From contig CP085689.1 in assembly GCA_020683205.1 (NCBI GenBank), positions 3,280,230 to 3,344,229 on the forward strand: a DNA stretch of 64,000 nucleotides, written 5' to 3'. The position numbers and the translations under genes are program-made. Source of the stretch: Lentisphaerae bacterium WC36. Lineage in GTDB: Bacteria > Verrucomicrobiota > Lentisphaeria > Victivallales > SZUA-371. This document shows positions 36,169 to 44,985 of this stretch, piece by piece (the stretch's first letter is position 1; every line of letters begins with the position of its first letter). The notes beneath the pieces are model-generated. The model had not been told where the DNA came from, ran no database searches, and was given only the letters and a program-made list of their open reading frames with translations.

Positions 36169-36200
36169 GTGCGGAGTGTAAAATATACTATACTTCGCAC
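36169..36200 (+). terminator. Hairpin in the trpB-36236 gap
   Basis: GTGCGGAGTGTA (36169-36180) pairs with TATACTTCGCAC (36189-36200), with two G-U pairs. It is 11 nt past the trpB stop and has no T tract, so it is a processing or attenuation site rather than a clear terminator. Confidence 0.5.
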
Positions 36201-36235
36201 CATAAATTACAAGACACATAATTTTGGAGAGAATA

Positions 36236-36724
36236 ATGGACGAAAAAGCAGCTTCAAGAAATGACTACAAGGGTTTATATCGTGAAATTAATGGACGAGT
36301 TGCGCAGTTTTTGAATAGTTACCATAACGATGAACTATTGTTGCAAGATGCAGTCTATGAACTCAAAAAAATTAATGATTATGTGCGTGCGATTGAAAAA
36401 GAGATGCAAGGCTTGGAGTTAAAGAATTCACAAGCGAATAATTTAGATAACACAATATTTGAACAACAATTTGAGCGTTTAGAGCGTATTAGACTTGATT
36501 TAATTAAGTATAATTGCGAGGTTGAAAGTTTATTGCCATACCGTTCAAATGGATCGACATCAGCTGCAAGTTCAAACAATGCCAATTTTATTCACGAATT
36601 AATTTCTCTGAATAAACTTCAATTGATAAGAATGGGGTTCTTTTTTATGCTTCCTTTCATTATTGGGGTAATGGTTGCTATTTTATTTTTAGGACTTATG
36701 CTTCGTTTTGCTTGGGGAGGGTAA
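36236..36724 (+). CDS. Unrecognised coiled-coil protein with C-terminal membrane anchor
   Basis: The ATG at 36236 (MDEKAASR, 162 residues) is preferred over an in-frame TTG at 36224, because GGAGAG sits just upstream. Residues about 20-110 are helical and likely coiled coil. A single hydrophobic helix near the end (about 138-160, MGFFFMLPFIIGVMVAILFLGLMLRF split by a short loop) would anchor the tail. It overlaps nothing and is followed 4 nt later by another small membrane gene. No family is recognised. Confidence 0.65.
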   Translation: MDEKAASRNDYKGLYREINGRVAQFLNSYHNDELLLQDAVYELKKINDYVRAIEKEMQGLELKNSQANNLDNTIFEQQFERLERIRLDLIKYNCEVESLLPYRSNGSTSAASSNNANFIHELISLNKLQLIRMGFFFMLPFIIGVMVAILFLGLMLRFAWGG

Positions 36725-36728
36725 GTGA

Positions 36729-36923
36729 ATGGGGCTGTTTTCAAAAAAACAACCTGAGAATAATTACCACAATATGTTAATTGATTCATATATGCAATCA
36801 GGTAGAATTAAGCAACAGTTTGATGGTGAATTTGCTATTTCGCTCGGAAATAAAGCTGTAAAAATTATTAGTTATATTGTTTTTATTAGCATTTTTGTGC
36901 TGGGAATTATTTATATTTTTTAG
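36729..36923 (+). CDS. Small tail-anchored membrane protein, unknown
   Basis: The 64-residue protein (MGLFSKKQPENNY) has a polar N-terminal half and one C-terminal transmembrane helix (IISYIVFISIFVLGIIYIF). It starts 4 nt after the preceding gene and ends 8 nt before the MBL gene, so it is very probably co-transcribed with both. Tight packing and a good hydrophobic tail support a real gene; no function is recognised. Confidence 0.6.
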   Translation: MGLFSKKQPENNYHNMLIDSYMQSGRIKQQFDGEFAISLGNKAVKIISYIVFISIFVLGIIYIF

Positions 36924-36931
36924 GAGATTGG

Positions 36932-37594
36932 ATGAAAAGATTTTCAGTTGAGCAATTGCTGGTAGGCGGATTTGATCATAATTTTAGCTATGTGGTTGCA
37001 AATTTTGCAGCGAAGACTGGGTTTGTAATTGATCCATGTGGTAGTGCGGTGATGATTAAGAACGCAATTGATAAATTTTATAAAGAAAATGAGATAAAAA
37101 TTTCAACAATTTTGGTGACGCATGGTCATCATGACCATACTGAAAAAGTTGCCGAAATCTCACAATATTTAGCAAAACTTAATGGCTGTAAAACTACTGT
37201 AATTTTAGGAAAAGAGGCGAAGCTGCAGGTTGCAAACGTAAATATGATTTTTGCTGAGGATCAACATGAATTTAAAGATTTGGGTTTTAAAGTTTTAGCG
37301 ACTCCTGGGCATACTAATGATGCAGTGTGCTTTTTGCTTGATGATGATAGTGCTGTTTTTACAGGTGATACATTATTTGTTGACGATATAGGTTATTGTA
37401 ATGCAAAAAGAATGTATGATTCATTAAGAAATAAATTGTGGAATTTGCCTAATCAATGTATTATTTACAGTGGGCATAATTATGGACATATTAAAGCGTG
37501 TTCGATTGAGTTGGCAAAAAAGTTAAATCTTTTTTTTGCCGCGAGTCAAAAAAGTTTAGCAGAATTTAAAAAACAATTACAAAACTTAATTTAG
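36932..37594 (+). CDS. MBL-fold metallo-hydrolase (glyoxalase II-like)
   Basis: The 220-residue protein has the metal-binding THGHHDHTEK (HxHxDH, about residues 66-75), ATPGHTNDAVCF (third His), TGDTLF (bridging Asp) and SGHNYGH. This resembles hydroxyacylglutathione hydrolase-like and YcbL-type enzymes, shorter than true GloB. The substrate is unknown, probably a thioester or similar. SD AGGAG lies upstream. It is part of the compact 36236-37891 gene cluster. Confidence 0.88.
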   Translation: MKRFSVEQLLVGGFDHNFSYVVANFAAKTGFVIDPCGSAVMIKNAIDKFYKENEIKISTILVTHGHHDHTEKVAEISQYLAKLNGCKTTVILGKEAKLQVANVNMIFAEDQHEFKDLGFKVLATPGHTNDAVCFLLDDDSAVFTGDTLFVDDIGYCNAKRMYDSLRNKLWNLPNQCIIYSGHNYGHIKACSIELAKKLNLFFAASQKSLAEFKKQLQNLI

Positions 37595-37603
37595 GAGAGA
37601 AAA

Positions 37604-37891
37604 ATGAGAATTGTCGGAATGTTAATATCAGTTGGTATTATTATGGTTTTAGCAATGTTAATGTTAAGAAGCCCAAGTTCACTGGAAACTGCGGCAAGCG
37701 GTGAAGATGATTTGACCCAAGTTGACAGTGCTGCCGGATCAACGCCAAAAGAAGAGGGTGCAAACAAGAAACAAGCTAAAAAAACTTTGGCAGGGCGTGC
37801 AACATTAAAACAGTTTAAGTCAGTTGGCAAAGCGTTAGATAAAACTGATGAATACAATAAAAAAGCAGAAGAAGCTTTGAATGATCAATAA
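37604..37891 (+). CDS. Small exported or membrane-anchored protein, unknown
   Basis: The 95-residue protein has a hydrophobic N-terminus (IVGMLISVGIIMVLAMLML), then an acidic Ser/Gly-rich stretch and a basic tail (KKQAKKTLAGRATLKQFKSVGKAL). It has a strong SD (AGGAG) and lies 9 nt after the MBL gene. It ends at a terminator, so it closes the cluster. No family is recognised. Confidence 0.6.
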   Translation: MRIVGMLISVGIIMVLAMLMLRSPSSLETAASGEDDLTQVDSAAGSTPKEEGANKKQAKKTLAGRATLKQFKSVGKALDKTDEYNKKAEEALNDQ

Positions 37892-37899
37892 ATTTTGCA

Positions 37900-37938
37900 A
37901 AAAAATCTTTCATAAATTAATGTGAAAGATTTTTTTTA
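37900..37938 (+). terminator. Rho-independent terminator closing the trpB-MBL cluster
   Basis: An 11-bp stem of the form AAAATCTTTCA / TGAAAGATTTT is followed by a T tract. Confidence 0.85.
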
Positions 37939-37951
37939 GAGGGGATCTGAA

Positions 37952-39031
37952 GTGCACTTTTTAAAGAAAAATAATCTTTTAAAGGTTAATGTTGATTATG
38001 ATGAAGCAACTATTGAAGATTTAAAATGGTACTTTATTCAAAAAATTTGTTCTCCTGCTTCGAGTTATGTAGTAAATAATTCGAGTAATGATATTTTAAA
38101 ATTAAAGTATCAATTTAAGTATAGTAATATTTTTAAACCTCATAAATATTCATTTTTGATTACAACAAGCTTTGAATTTTATTTCAAAAAAGATGATGAT
38201 GGACTATTGCAGATAATATATTCATATCATAAATCTAACCTAAATATATGGCTTTTTTTAGGAGTCTTATCTTGTTTTATAATTACTAAAAATCTACCAG
38301 TTTTGATTTTGTTTTTAATATTTGGAGGAGCAATATTTCTCTTTTTAACAATGATTTTACCTGATTTGGTAATTGATTATTTAACAAAAAAATTTGTTCG
38401 CAAAACATTCGGGGATGTTGAAATTTTTAGACCATCAAAGCTGAACTTACTGCAATTAAAACAACTTGATGCTATTGATAATATTAAAGAATTAAAAGAT
38501 ATTCGGGCAATTCCAAAATCATTCAAAAAATATTTTATGAGTGATATAAATCAGCAATTAGAATTGTTGCTTTTAATTTGCTTTGTGCCATTATTTCTTT
38601 ATGTTGGTTATATTATTTATGATACTGTTTTTAATAATTTGAAAATTAATATATCATCTTTCATGCCGTTGTTGATATATCCAATTATTACTATTTTAAT
38701 ACTATTGATGGGGATTTTATTCTATTCTGTTGCATGGCTTAAAATGAGAAAACAACTAAGAATTTTTGTTAAAGGAAATGAATACAACGCAGAAGTTACA
38801 AGAATTAAACACCTTTGTTATAAAAAGGGGCAAAACTATTTATATTCAAAAATTTATGTTAAAGTATTAATTCAGAGTGGTGAAGAAATAAATTGCTACG
38901 ATATTGTAAGGCGTGATACGGGCGAATTCATTGAAAACTTACCACTGCAACAAATTAAAGTTATTTATGCTCCAGAGATAGCAAAAAACCGTATTTTTAT
39001 TCCAATAAAATTATTAACGAAAGATAAGTAA
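37952..39031 (+). CDS. Unrecognised four-helix membrane protein
   Basis: The 359-residue protein starts at GTG 37952 with AGGGG upstream. Hydrophobic segments lie at about 92-103, 105-130, 206-228 and 240-262, giving two hairpins. The C-terminal cytoplasmic part (VKGNEYNAEVTRIKHL, then YSKIYVKVLIQSGEEINCYDIV, then VIYAPEIAKNRIFIP) resembles the DUF3592-type strand pattern seen in some secretion-linked membrane proteins. That resemblance is weak and by eye. It is separated from the preceding cluster by a terminator. Confidence 0.65.
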   Translation: MHFLKKNNLLKVNVDYDEATIEDLKWYFIQKICSPASSYVVNNSSNDILKLKYQFKYSNIFKPHKYSFLITTSFEFYFKKDDDGLLQIIYSYHKSNLNIWLFLGVLSCFIITKNLPVLILFLIFGGAIFLFLTMILPDLVIDYLTKKFVRKTFGDVEIFRPSKLNLLQLKQLDAIDNIKELKDIRAIPKSFKKYFMSDINQQLELLLLICFVPLFLYVGYIIYDTVFNNLKINISSFMPLLIYPIITILILLMGILFYSVAWLKMRKQLRIFVKGNEYNAEVTRIKHLCYKKGQNYLYSKIYVKVLIQSGEEINCYDIVRRDTGEFIENLPLQQIKVIYAPEIAKNRIFIPIKLLTKDK

Positions 39032-39071
39032 GAACTATACATTAATAAATTTTTGTTAAAAAAAAAGGCAT

Positions 39072-39240
39072 AAAAAAGAAGAGTCACTGTTGTAGGATGG
39101 ACAGTGACTCATCGGAGAGTACCTTAAATACAGCTATTGCAAAAGCTACAGCATATTTTCTCCGAAAGGGATTCTCTAAAAAATAACTTTTAGATTACCC
39201 ATAAGATGTTTTATTAACTCGCACTTTTAATAAAACAACA
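39072..39240 (-). ncRNA. Candidate structured small RNA with intrinsic terminator, downstream of ftsH
   Basis: Read on the minus strand, four hairpins follow one another. The first is a perfect 10-bp stem (39208-39217 with 39227-39236, loop AAGTGCGAG). The second pairs GGG/CCC and UCUAAAA/UUUUAGA (39168-39200). The third is a long composite stem closed by TCGGAGA/TCTCCGA (39159-39165 with 39112-39118); inside it AAAUAU/GUAUUU and GCUGUAGC/GCAAUAGC pair under a UUUU loop. The fourth is a perfect 10-bp terminator stem (39081-39110) followed by TTCTTTTTT. No ORF fits. It lies between the ftsH terminator and a convergent gene, so it is not a riboswitch leader. A TATATATAAA box lies just upstream (about 39250-39259). 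It does not look like 4.5S, tmRNA or RNase P RNA, and a single 6S-type rod is not evident. Confidence 0.6.
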
Positions 39241-39364
39241 TGGTTAGTTTATATATATGTCGTGAGACTTTGTTATTTATTAGGGAAAATTAGAAAAAAA
39301 ACTAAAAAAAATTATATTTTTTTGAAATATTATCTTTTGGGCTTAAAATTTAGGGATTAAAAAT

Positions 39365-39400
39365 AAAAAAAGCAACGATATAATAAATCGTTGCTTTTTT
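39365..39400 (-). terminator. Rho-independent terminator of ftsH
   Basis: AGCAACGAT (39371-39379) and ATCGTTGCT (39387-39395) are flanked by A6 and T6, so it is active in either direction. Confidence 0.9.
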
Positions 39401-39422
39401 TATTTTTAATGAATTGTAGCGC

Positions 39423-41588
39423 TTAGAAAATTGTTCTGTCGTTACTTTTATTTTCGTTTTCAGAGTCTTCTGAAGAAAGTTCTTCACTACTTTTATCCTG
39501 AACTGGTATATCAACAGAATTAACTGTAAAGGATTTCTCTTCTGCTGGGGCTTCAGTTTCTTCATCTGGATCGATTTTGAAATTAACATCAATTTCTTCA
39601 TAAGGCATGTCTAAGAGAGTTTTAACTTCTTTAACGTCCATAGTTTCTTTTTCTAATAACTCAAGACTTAGTGCTTCTAACTGATGACGGTAGGTTGTTA
39701 GAATTTCTTTTGCACGATTTTGACCATATTCAACTAATTTTTTAACTTCAATATCAATTTCGCGAGCAGTTTCTTGACTGCAACTATCCATGCCCTCACC
39801 ATGTTTTGTAGAATACGGATTTTCACTTTGAATGCGATATTTGATTGGACCAATTTTTTCATTCATACCGAATAAGCAAACCATTGAACGTGCAATGCGT
39901 GAAGCATGGTCAATGTCGCTTGATGCGCCGCTGGTTACATCGCTAAATACGATATCTTCGGCAACACGTCCACCCATTAACACTGCTAATTGGTCTAAAT
40001 ATTGTTGTTTGCTTTTCGTATAAACTTCTTCTTCTGGTAATGTTAATGTCACCCCTAAAGCTTGTCCGCGAGGAATAATTGTTACTTTATGTAACGGATC
40101 GGCAAATTCACAATGTAATGAAACTAATGCGTGTCCTGCTTCATGGTATGCTGTTAATTTACGCTCACGTTCGCTAATTTTGCGACTACGACGCTCTTTT
40201 CCCCAACAAACTTTATCGCGAGCCTCTTCGAAATCTGCCATAATTGCAGCATCACGCTCTTCACGAGCAGCTCCAAGAGCTGCTTCATTAACTAAGTTTG
40301 CTAAATCTGCACCACTGAAACCAGGAGTTCCACGTGCAATTAAATCTAAATTAACATTTTTATCCGCGCGAATTTTTGCTGTATGAACTTCTAAAATTTT
40401 CTTTCTGCCACGAATATCAGGTAAGTCAAGTACTAATTGACGGTCAAAACGTCCTGGACGTAGCAATGCTTGGTCTAGTACATCTGGGCGGTTGGTTGCT
40501 GCTAAAACAATCACTCCGCTTTGGGTTTCAAGACCATCCATTTCAACCAGCATTGCATTAAGTGTTTGCTCTCGTTCATCATTTCCTCCACCCATTCCTG
40601 AGAAGCGTGAACGCCCAACAGCATCAATTTCGTCGATGAAAATTAAGCATGGGCTATGTTTGCGTGCTTGTTCAAACATATCACGTACACGACTTGCTCC
40701 AACTCCAACAAACATTTCCATGAAATCTGAACCACTAATTGAGAAAAATGGCACACCAGCTTCACATGCAACAGCTTTTGCTAATAACGTTTTACCTGTT
40801 CCTGGAGGACCTGTTAATAATGCTCCTTTTGGAATTTTTCCGCCGAGCATTTGATATTTTAGTGGATCTTTTAAGAAGTCCACAATCTCTTTTACATCGT
40901 CTTTAGCTTCATCAGCCCCTGCAACATCGTCAAACTTAATATTTAAATCTTCTGGGAGTACCATACGGGCACGACTTTTTCCAAATTGCATTGCCCCCTT
41001 GCCAGCACTTTTTAGCTGTCTTGAAAAAATAAAATATAAAACAATTAGCAATAAAATAAATGGTAAAATCGAAATTAAAATTTTTGAAAATGTTCCTTTT
41101 TGCTGGAATGTAACAACTGGAGACTTGCCCATAATTGTTTTAATATTATGAATATTATTTAACAAAGCATCACTTTCATTTGATTTCCCAATAGTCGTAT
41201 AATAATTACCTAATTTATAAGACTCAGCGCTAATAACAATTTTTTTGATTTCAGCAGCTTTTTTTTGAGTTTTTTCTTCACTTGAGATTGTTTTTTGATC
41301 TTTAGTTTCAAGCTTCATATTCTCTTTTGGTAAATAGTAGTACTTACCAGAAATTGACATCATATTTGCTTCAATATTATTTACTTCAGCAGTTTTGATT
41401 AAACCTGCTTTGAACTTTTCAACAAATTCAGTTCCGCTAAACTTTTTTGTTGAACCAAAAATGTCTACACTTCTATTAAAAAGCATCACAAAGAAAAGTG
41501 ATAGCACTATCATCCAAATTATTACTGCTGGTGAAAATGCTTTCCCTTTAAAACTTTGTGGTAACTTATTTTTTTCTTTATTTTCCAT
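39423..41588 (-). CDS. ftsH: ATP-dependent zinc metalloprotease FtsH
   Basis: The 721-residue protein has two N-terminal transmembrane helices (about 17-37 and 168-188) around a periplasmic domain. An AAA+ module follows ([16 protein letters not shown], and the second region of homology [18 protein letters not shown]). The M41 protease has the zinc motif HEAGH and a [10 protein letters not shown] segment carrying the third ligand. The acidic, Glu/Ser-rich tail after the protease is longer than in E. coli. It degrades membrane and regulatory proteins, including LpxC in some LPS-making bacteria. It is monocistronic, with its own terminator. Confidence 0.97.
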   Translation of the reverse strand: MENKEKNKLPQSFKGKAFSPAVIIWMIVLSLFFVMLFNRSVDIFGSTKKFSGTEFVEKFKAGLIKTAEVNNIEANMMSISGKYYYLPKENMKLETKDQKTISSEEKTQKKAAEIKKIVISAESYKLGNYYTTIGKSNESDALLNNIHNIKTIMGKSPVVTFQQKGTFSKILISILPFILLLIVLYFIFSRQLKSAGKGAMQFGKSRARMVLPEDLNIKFDDVAGADEAKDDVKEIVDFLKDPLKYQMLGGKIPKGALLTGPPGTGKTLLAKAVACEAGVPFFSISGSDFMEMFVGVGASRVRDMFEQARKHSPCLIFIDEIDAVGRSRFSGMGGGNDEREQTLNAMLVEMDGLETQSGVIVLAATNRPDVLDQALLRPGRFDRQLVLDLPDIRGRKKILEVHTAKIRADKNVNLDLIARGTPGFSGADLANLVNEAALGAAREERDAAIMADFEEARDKVCWGKERRSRKISERERKLTAYHEAGHALVSLHCEFADPLHKVTIIPRGQALGVTLTLPEEEVYTKSKQQYLDQLAVLMGGRVAEDIVFSDVTSGASSDIDHASRIARSMVCLFGMNEKIGPIKYRIQSENPYSTKHGEGMDSCSQETAREIDIEVKKLVEYGQNRAKEILTTYRHQLEALSLELLEKETMDVKEVKTLLDMPYEEIDVNFKIDPDEETEAPAEEKSFTVNSVDIPVQDKSSEELSSEDSENENKSNDRTIF

Positions 41589-41755
41589 AGTATAAGTAAA
41601 ATTCTGTTGGTTGTTTTTGTTTTATCGTATATACAAAAAATATTTCTAAAGAATTGCTCTTTCATACTTGTTAATATAACTTCTCAAACTTAAAACAGGT
41701 GAAGTATGTGGGCACTTATGCAAACTATTTAGAAATATTTATTAAAAACAGTTCA

Positions 41756-41777
41756 ATAAACTTTAATTTAAGTTTAT
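41756..41777 (-). terminator. Hairpin downstream of the FHA gene
   Basis: ATAAACTT (41756-41763) pairs with AAGTTTAT (41770-41777), 12 nt past the stop. The stem is all but AT-only and the minus-strand T tract is broken, so strength is doubtful. Confidence 0.45.
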
Positions 41778-41788
41778 CATAAACTTCA

Positions 41789-42298
41789 TTAATTCATAAA
41801 CTTTGTTAAAAGAGTAATTAGAATTGCTAGTAAGATAATTACTAGAACAACAATCGCACCAATCATCAATAATTGTATTTTATCTTTACTTTTATTAACA
41901 ACTTTAGATTCTTCCTGCTCCATTGTTTTGATTGTAGTTACACCAATATCTGTATTATTAATATCTATGTTCGTTTGAGTCTTCATAACAGTAGAAACAT
42001 TGTTGTTATTGTCAAATAAAATTTCGACTCCTCCAAGCTGGATAATATCGCTACCTTTTAGCTCTTGTTCTTCTACAGGAACATTGTTTACACGCGTGCC
42101 GTTAGTACTATTATTATCTTTAATTACATACGTGTCACCTTTTTTTACAAGATCACAATGATACGTACTAATTGTAGGGTCTTTAATTACAATGTCTTGT
42201 GTTTCAGATCTACCGATCGTATATACATCGTTTTCAAGCTCAAAACTTGTACCTCTTTGTTGAGCAGACAACAATACTAATTTAGGTGAACCAACCAT
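41789..42298 (-). CDS. FHA-domain protein with C-terminal membrane anchor
   Basis: The 169-residue protein has an FHA domain (about 20-95): YTIGRSETQDIVIKDPTIS, then HCDLVKKGDTYVIKDNNSTNGTRVNN. GR, S, H, and NSTNGT are the phosphothreonine-binding signature. A Ser/Thr-rich linker leads to one C-terminal helix (about 143-165). It probably docks a kinase or secretion partner to the inner face of the membrane. No Ser/Thr kinase is nearby. SD AGGAG lies 5 nt before the ATG. Confidence 0.9.
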   Translation of the reverse strand: MVGSPKLVLLSAQQRGTSFELENDVYTIGRSETQDIVIKDPTISTYHCDLVKKGDTYVIKDNNSTNGTRVNNVPVEEQELKGSDIIQLGGVEILFDNNNNVSTVMKTQTNIDINNTDIGVTTIKTMEQEESKVVNKSKDKIQLLMIGAIVVLVIILLAILITLLTKFMN

Positions 42299-42800
42299 GG
42301 CATCTCCTGTTGTTTATTATATTAATTATTACGTCTATAATTGTTTAATGTAAGAGATGTCTTTAGAAAGTCAAAATTCTATCAATAAGATTATTAAAAA
42401 TATCAAAAATTGTCCCTAAAATGCTCTCTTAAAAAGATTTTTCTAAAAACTGTTTAACAAAAAAGTTTTTTTAAAGCTAGAAAAATCATATTAATAACGA
42501 TAAAATATAGTTTCTATGAACACACTTGTCAAAAGACAAAGTGATAAAAAATGCCCTATTTTATGTTTTTTTTAAAAAATATTTGAGAAATTATCAAAAA
42601 AAACTTTAAAAAATAAGAATTTGTGCAAAATTTATAGTCTTTGAAGTTTCTTTTTCTTAAAGAGCGAGTTAGATAAAATTATCTATACATGAATATAAAG
42701 ATTGAAGTTTTAGATTATTATTAAGAAGAAGAATTTGTGTGTGTAAATTAAAATAAATGTAAATTATTAGATTTAAAATAAATAAAGGACAAATCAAGAT
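42299..42800. other. 502-bp AT-rich divergent intergenic region (FHA / tig)
   Basis: No gene is supported. Small symmetric elements are present: TAGATAA AA TTATCTA at 42670-42685, close to the tig promoter region, and CACTTGTC/GACAAAGTG with a bulge at 42523-42543. Nothing recognisable as an RNA gene is seen. Confidence 0.5.
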
Positions 42801-44135
42801 ATGTCAAATTTAAAAGATTCTATCGTGATGGTTGCAACTGATGTTCAGCCTTGCCAAAAGAAGATTGAATTTTCTTTGTCTCAAGAAGTTGTAGAAAATG
42901 AAACAAAAAGTGTTGTAAAAGAATTTACTAACTACGCTAGTGTGCCTGGTTTCCGTAAAGGTAAAGCGCCTGTGGCAATGTTGATGCGCAGATACAAAAA
43001 TGAGATTCTTGATGAATTACGTCGCCGCGTCTTTTCTACTTCAATGGATAAAGTTACAGAAAATGATGAGTTTGAAGTTGTTTCTTACGCTATGGAAGAA
43101 GGCGGAGAGTTTCCAGAATTAGAGTTAAACAAAGAATATAAATTTGCTTTAGTATTTGATATCGCTCCTGAATTCGCGATGCCAGAATATAAAGGTTTAA
43201 CAGTTGAAGCTGAAACTGAAGAAGTTACAGATGAAAAAGTTGATGAAAAAATTCAACAATATAAAGATATGTATGCTGAATTTAAATCAGTAGAAGAAGC
43301 TGCAGTTGCTGGCGATATGATCAAAGCTGATTACGCTGCAAATATTGAATTAAGTGATGATGCATCTGCTGGTGCTCAACGTTTAGTTAAGAGTGAAGAT
43401 GGCTGGTTATGGTTAAGTGAACCAGAAATGATTCCTGGCGTCATTGAAGCATTAACTGGTGCTGAAGCTGGTAAAGAATATAAGTTTACTGCTAAATTTG
43501 CTGCAGATTTCCGCGAAGCTGAATTGGCTGACAAAGAAGTTGAATATACAGTGAACGTTAAAGAAGTTCAAAAACGTGTTGCTGTTGAATCTGAAGAAGC
43601 TTTATGCGAAAAAATGCAAGTTGAATCTGTTGAAGATTTACGCAAAAACATCAAGGAAGGTTTAGAAACTGAACTAGAGATGCAGAACGAACACGCTTTA
43701 CGTACAAAAGCAATGGAATTAGTCGTTGACGCTGCTGGTAAATTTGATTTACCTCCTGCAGTTTTAGATAATGAAGTTCAAAAAGAATTAAGACGCATTG
43801 CAAATGCAACAGTGAAAACGGAAGAAGAAGCTGAAGAATTCAAAAATAATTTAGACTCTCACCGTGAAGAAGCTGAAAAAGCTGCAAAAGAAAAATTAAC
43901 GAAAATTTTCGTTTTAAAGAAAATTGCTCAAGCTGAAGAAATTACAGTTACTCAAGATGAAGTTGATACACAAATTGAAATGTTAAGCCAATACTATGGT
44001 TATAAACCTAGCGATTTGCGTAAAACAATGGAAGAGAATGGCGGTATGGATGATGTACAAATTGAGATGATGATGGCTAAAGTTGCTGATTTTATCGTTG
44101 AAAATAGTGCAAACAAAGCTGAAGACGCTGAGTGA
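42801..44135 (+). CDS. tig: Trigger factor
   Basis: The 444-residue ribosome-associated chaperone has the N-terminal ribosome-binding signature VPGFRKGKAP (about 51-60). The remainder is acidic and helical, fitting the chaperone arms; the middle region (EYKFTAKFAADFREAELADKEVEYTVNVKEV) corresponds to the PPIase domain. It lies directly upstream of clpP and clpX, the classic tig-clpP-clpX order. SD AAAGGA precedes the ATG. Confidence 0.95.
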   Translation: MSNLKDSIVMVATDVQPCQKKIEFSLSQEVVENETKSVVKEFTNYASVPGFRKGKAPVAMLMRRYKNEILDELRRRVFSTSMDKVTENDEFEVVSYAMEEGGEFPELELNKEYKFALVFDIAPEFAMPEYKGLTVEAETEEVTDEKVDEKIQQYKDMYAEFKSVEEAAVAGDMIKADYAANIELSDDASAGAQRLVKSEDGWLWLSEPEMIPGVIEALTGAEAGKEYKFTAKFAADFREAELADKEVEYTVNVKEVQKRVAVESEEALCEKMQVESVEDLRKNIKEGLETELEMQNEHALRTKAMELVVDAAGKFDLPPAVLDNEVQKELRRIANATVKTEEEAEEFKNNLDSHREEAEKAAKEKLTKIFVLKKIAQAEEITVTQDEVDTQIEMLSQYYGYKPSDLRKTMEENGGMDDVQIEMMMAKVADFIVENSANKAEDAE

Positions 44136-44226
44136 TATTTTGATATAGAAAATTATAAATTAATATAATTTTGAGAATATCATACATAAAGTAGTGACTT
44201 TAACAGTTATTATTTTAAATAATTAA

Positions 44227-44287
44227 AAATTGTCGTGGAATTTTGTTGGGTTTATGCCATATTATAATTTCACGACAATTTATTTTT
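44227..44287 (+). terminator. Large hairpin in the tig-clpP gap
   Basis: AAATTGTCGTG (44227-44237) pairs perfectly with CACGACAATTT (44271-44281) across a 33-nt loop, followed by a T-rich stretch. It probably attenuates read-through into clpPX, leaving them a partly separate unit. Confidence 0.65.
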
Positions 44288-44361
44288 GTAAGCTAAATTT
44301 GATTTAATTGAAATTCTTTGCAGATATTGTAGAGAATAAATATATAGATAGGAGAATAGTT

Positions 44362-44955
44362 ATGAATAATTCTGTATTAGTGCCGATGGTTATTGAGAAA
44401 ACTGGAGCTGGTGAACGTGCGTGTGATATTTATTCTCGTTTGCTGAAGGACCGAATTATCATTTTAGGGACAGCTGTTGATGACCATGTAGCAAATTCAA
44501 TTGTTGCTCAGATGTTATTTTTACAGTCTGATGATCCTAAAAAAGATATTGAGTTTTATATCAATAGCCCTGGTGGATCAATTACTGCAGGATTGGCAAT
44601 TTATGATACGATGCAACTACTATCATGTGATGTTAAAACATATTGCATGGGGCAAGCTGCAAGTATGGGTGCGGTGCTATTATGTGCAGGAGCTAAAGGT
44701 AAACGTTATGCGTTACCAAATTCACGTATCATGATTCATCAACCATGGGGTGGAGCGCAAGGAACTGCTGCTGATATTGATATTCAAGCACAAGAAATTT
44801 TACGCATGAAAACTTCATTAAATAAAATTATTGCATCACACACTGGGCAAACTGCACGTAAGATAGCTCGTGATACTGAGCGTGATAATTTTATGTCTGC
44901 TGAAGAAGCTGTTACGTATGGTTTAATTGATGCTGTAGTTGGTAATGCGAAATAG
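44362..44955 (+). CDS. clpP: ATP-dependent Clp protease proteolytic subunit
   Basis: The start is set at ATG 44362 ([12 protein letters not shown], 197 residues), with AGGAG 8 nt upstream; the frame is open further 5' but encodes a tail not seen in ClpP. The catalytic triad is visible: Ser in [12 protein letters not shown], His in [11 protein letters not shown], and Asp in the DRDNFM-like [13 protein letters not shown] segment. It forms the tetradecameric chamber used with ClpX, the next gene, 30 nt downstream. Confidence 0.97.
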   Translation: MNNSVLVPMVIEKTGAGERACDIYSRLLKDRIIILGTAVDDHVANSIVAQMLFLQSDDPKKDIEFYINSPGGSITAGLAIYDTMQLLSCDVKTYCMGQAASMGAVLLCAGAKGKRYALPNSRIMIHQPWGGAQGTAADIDIQAQEILRMKTSLNKIIASHTGQTARKIARDTERDNFMSAEEAVTYGLIDAVVGNAK

Positions 44956-44985
44956 ACGTATAGTTTTGTAAAAAGGATTTTTATA

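Noticed and set aside
39072-39240. A riboswitch reading of the structured RNA.
   Set aside because: No gene follows on the same strand, and the structure ends in a terminator; an independent small RNA fits better.
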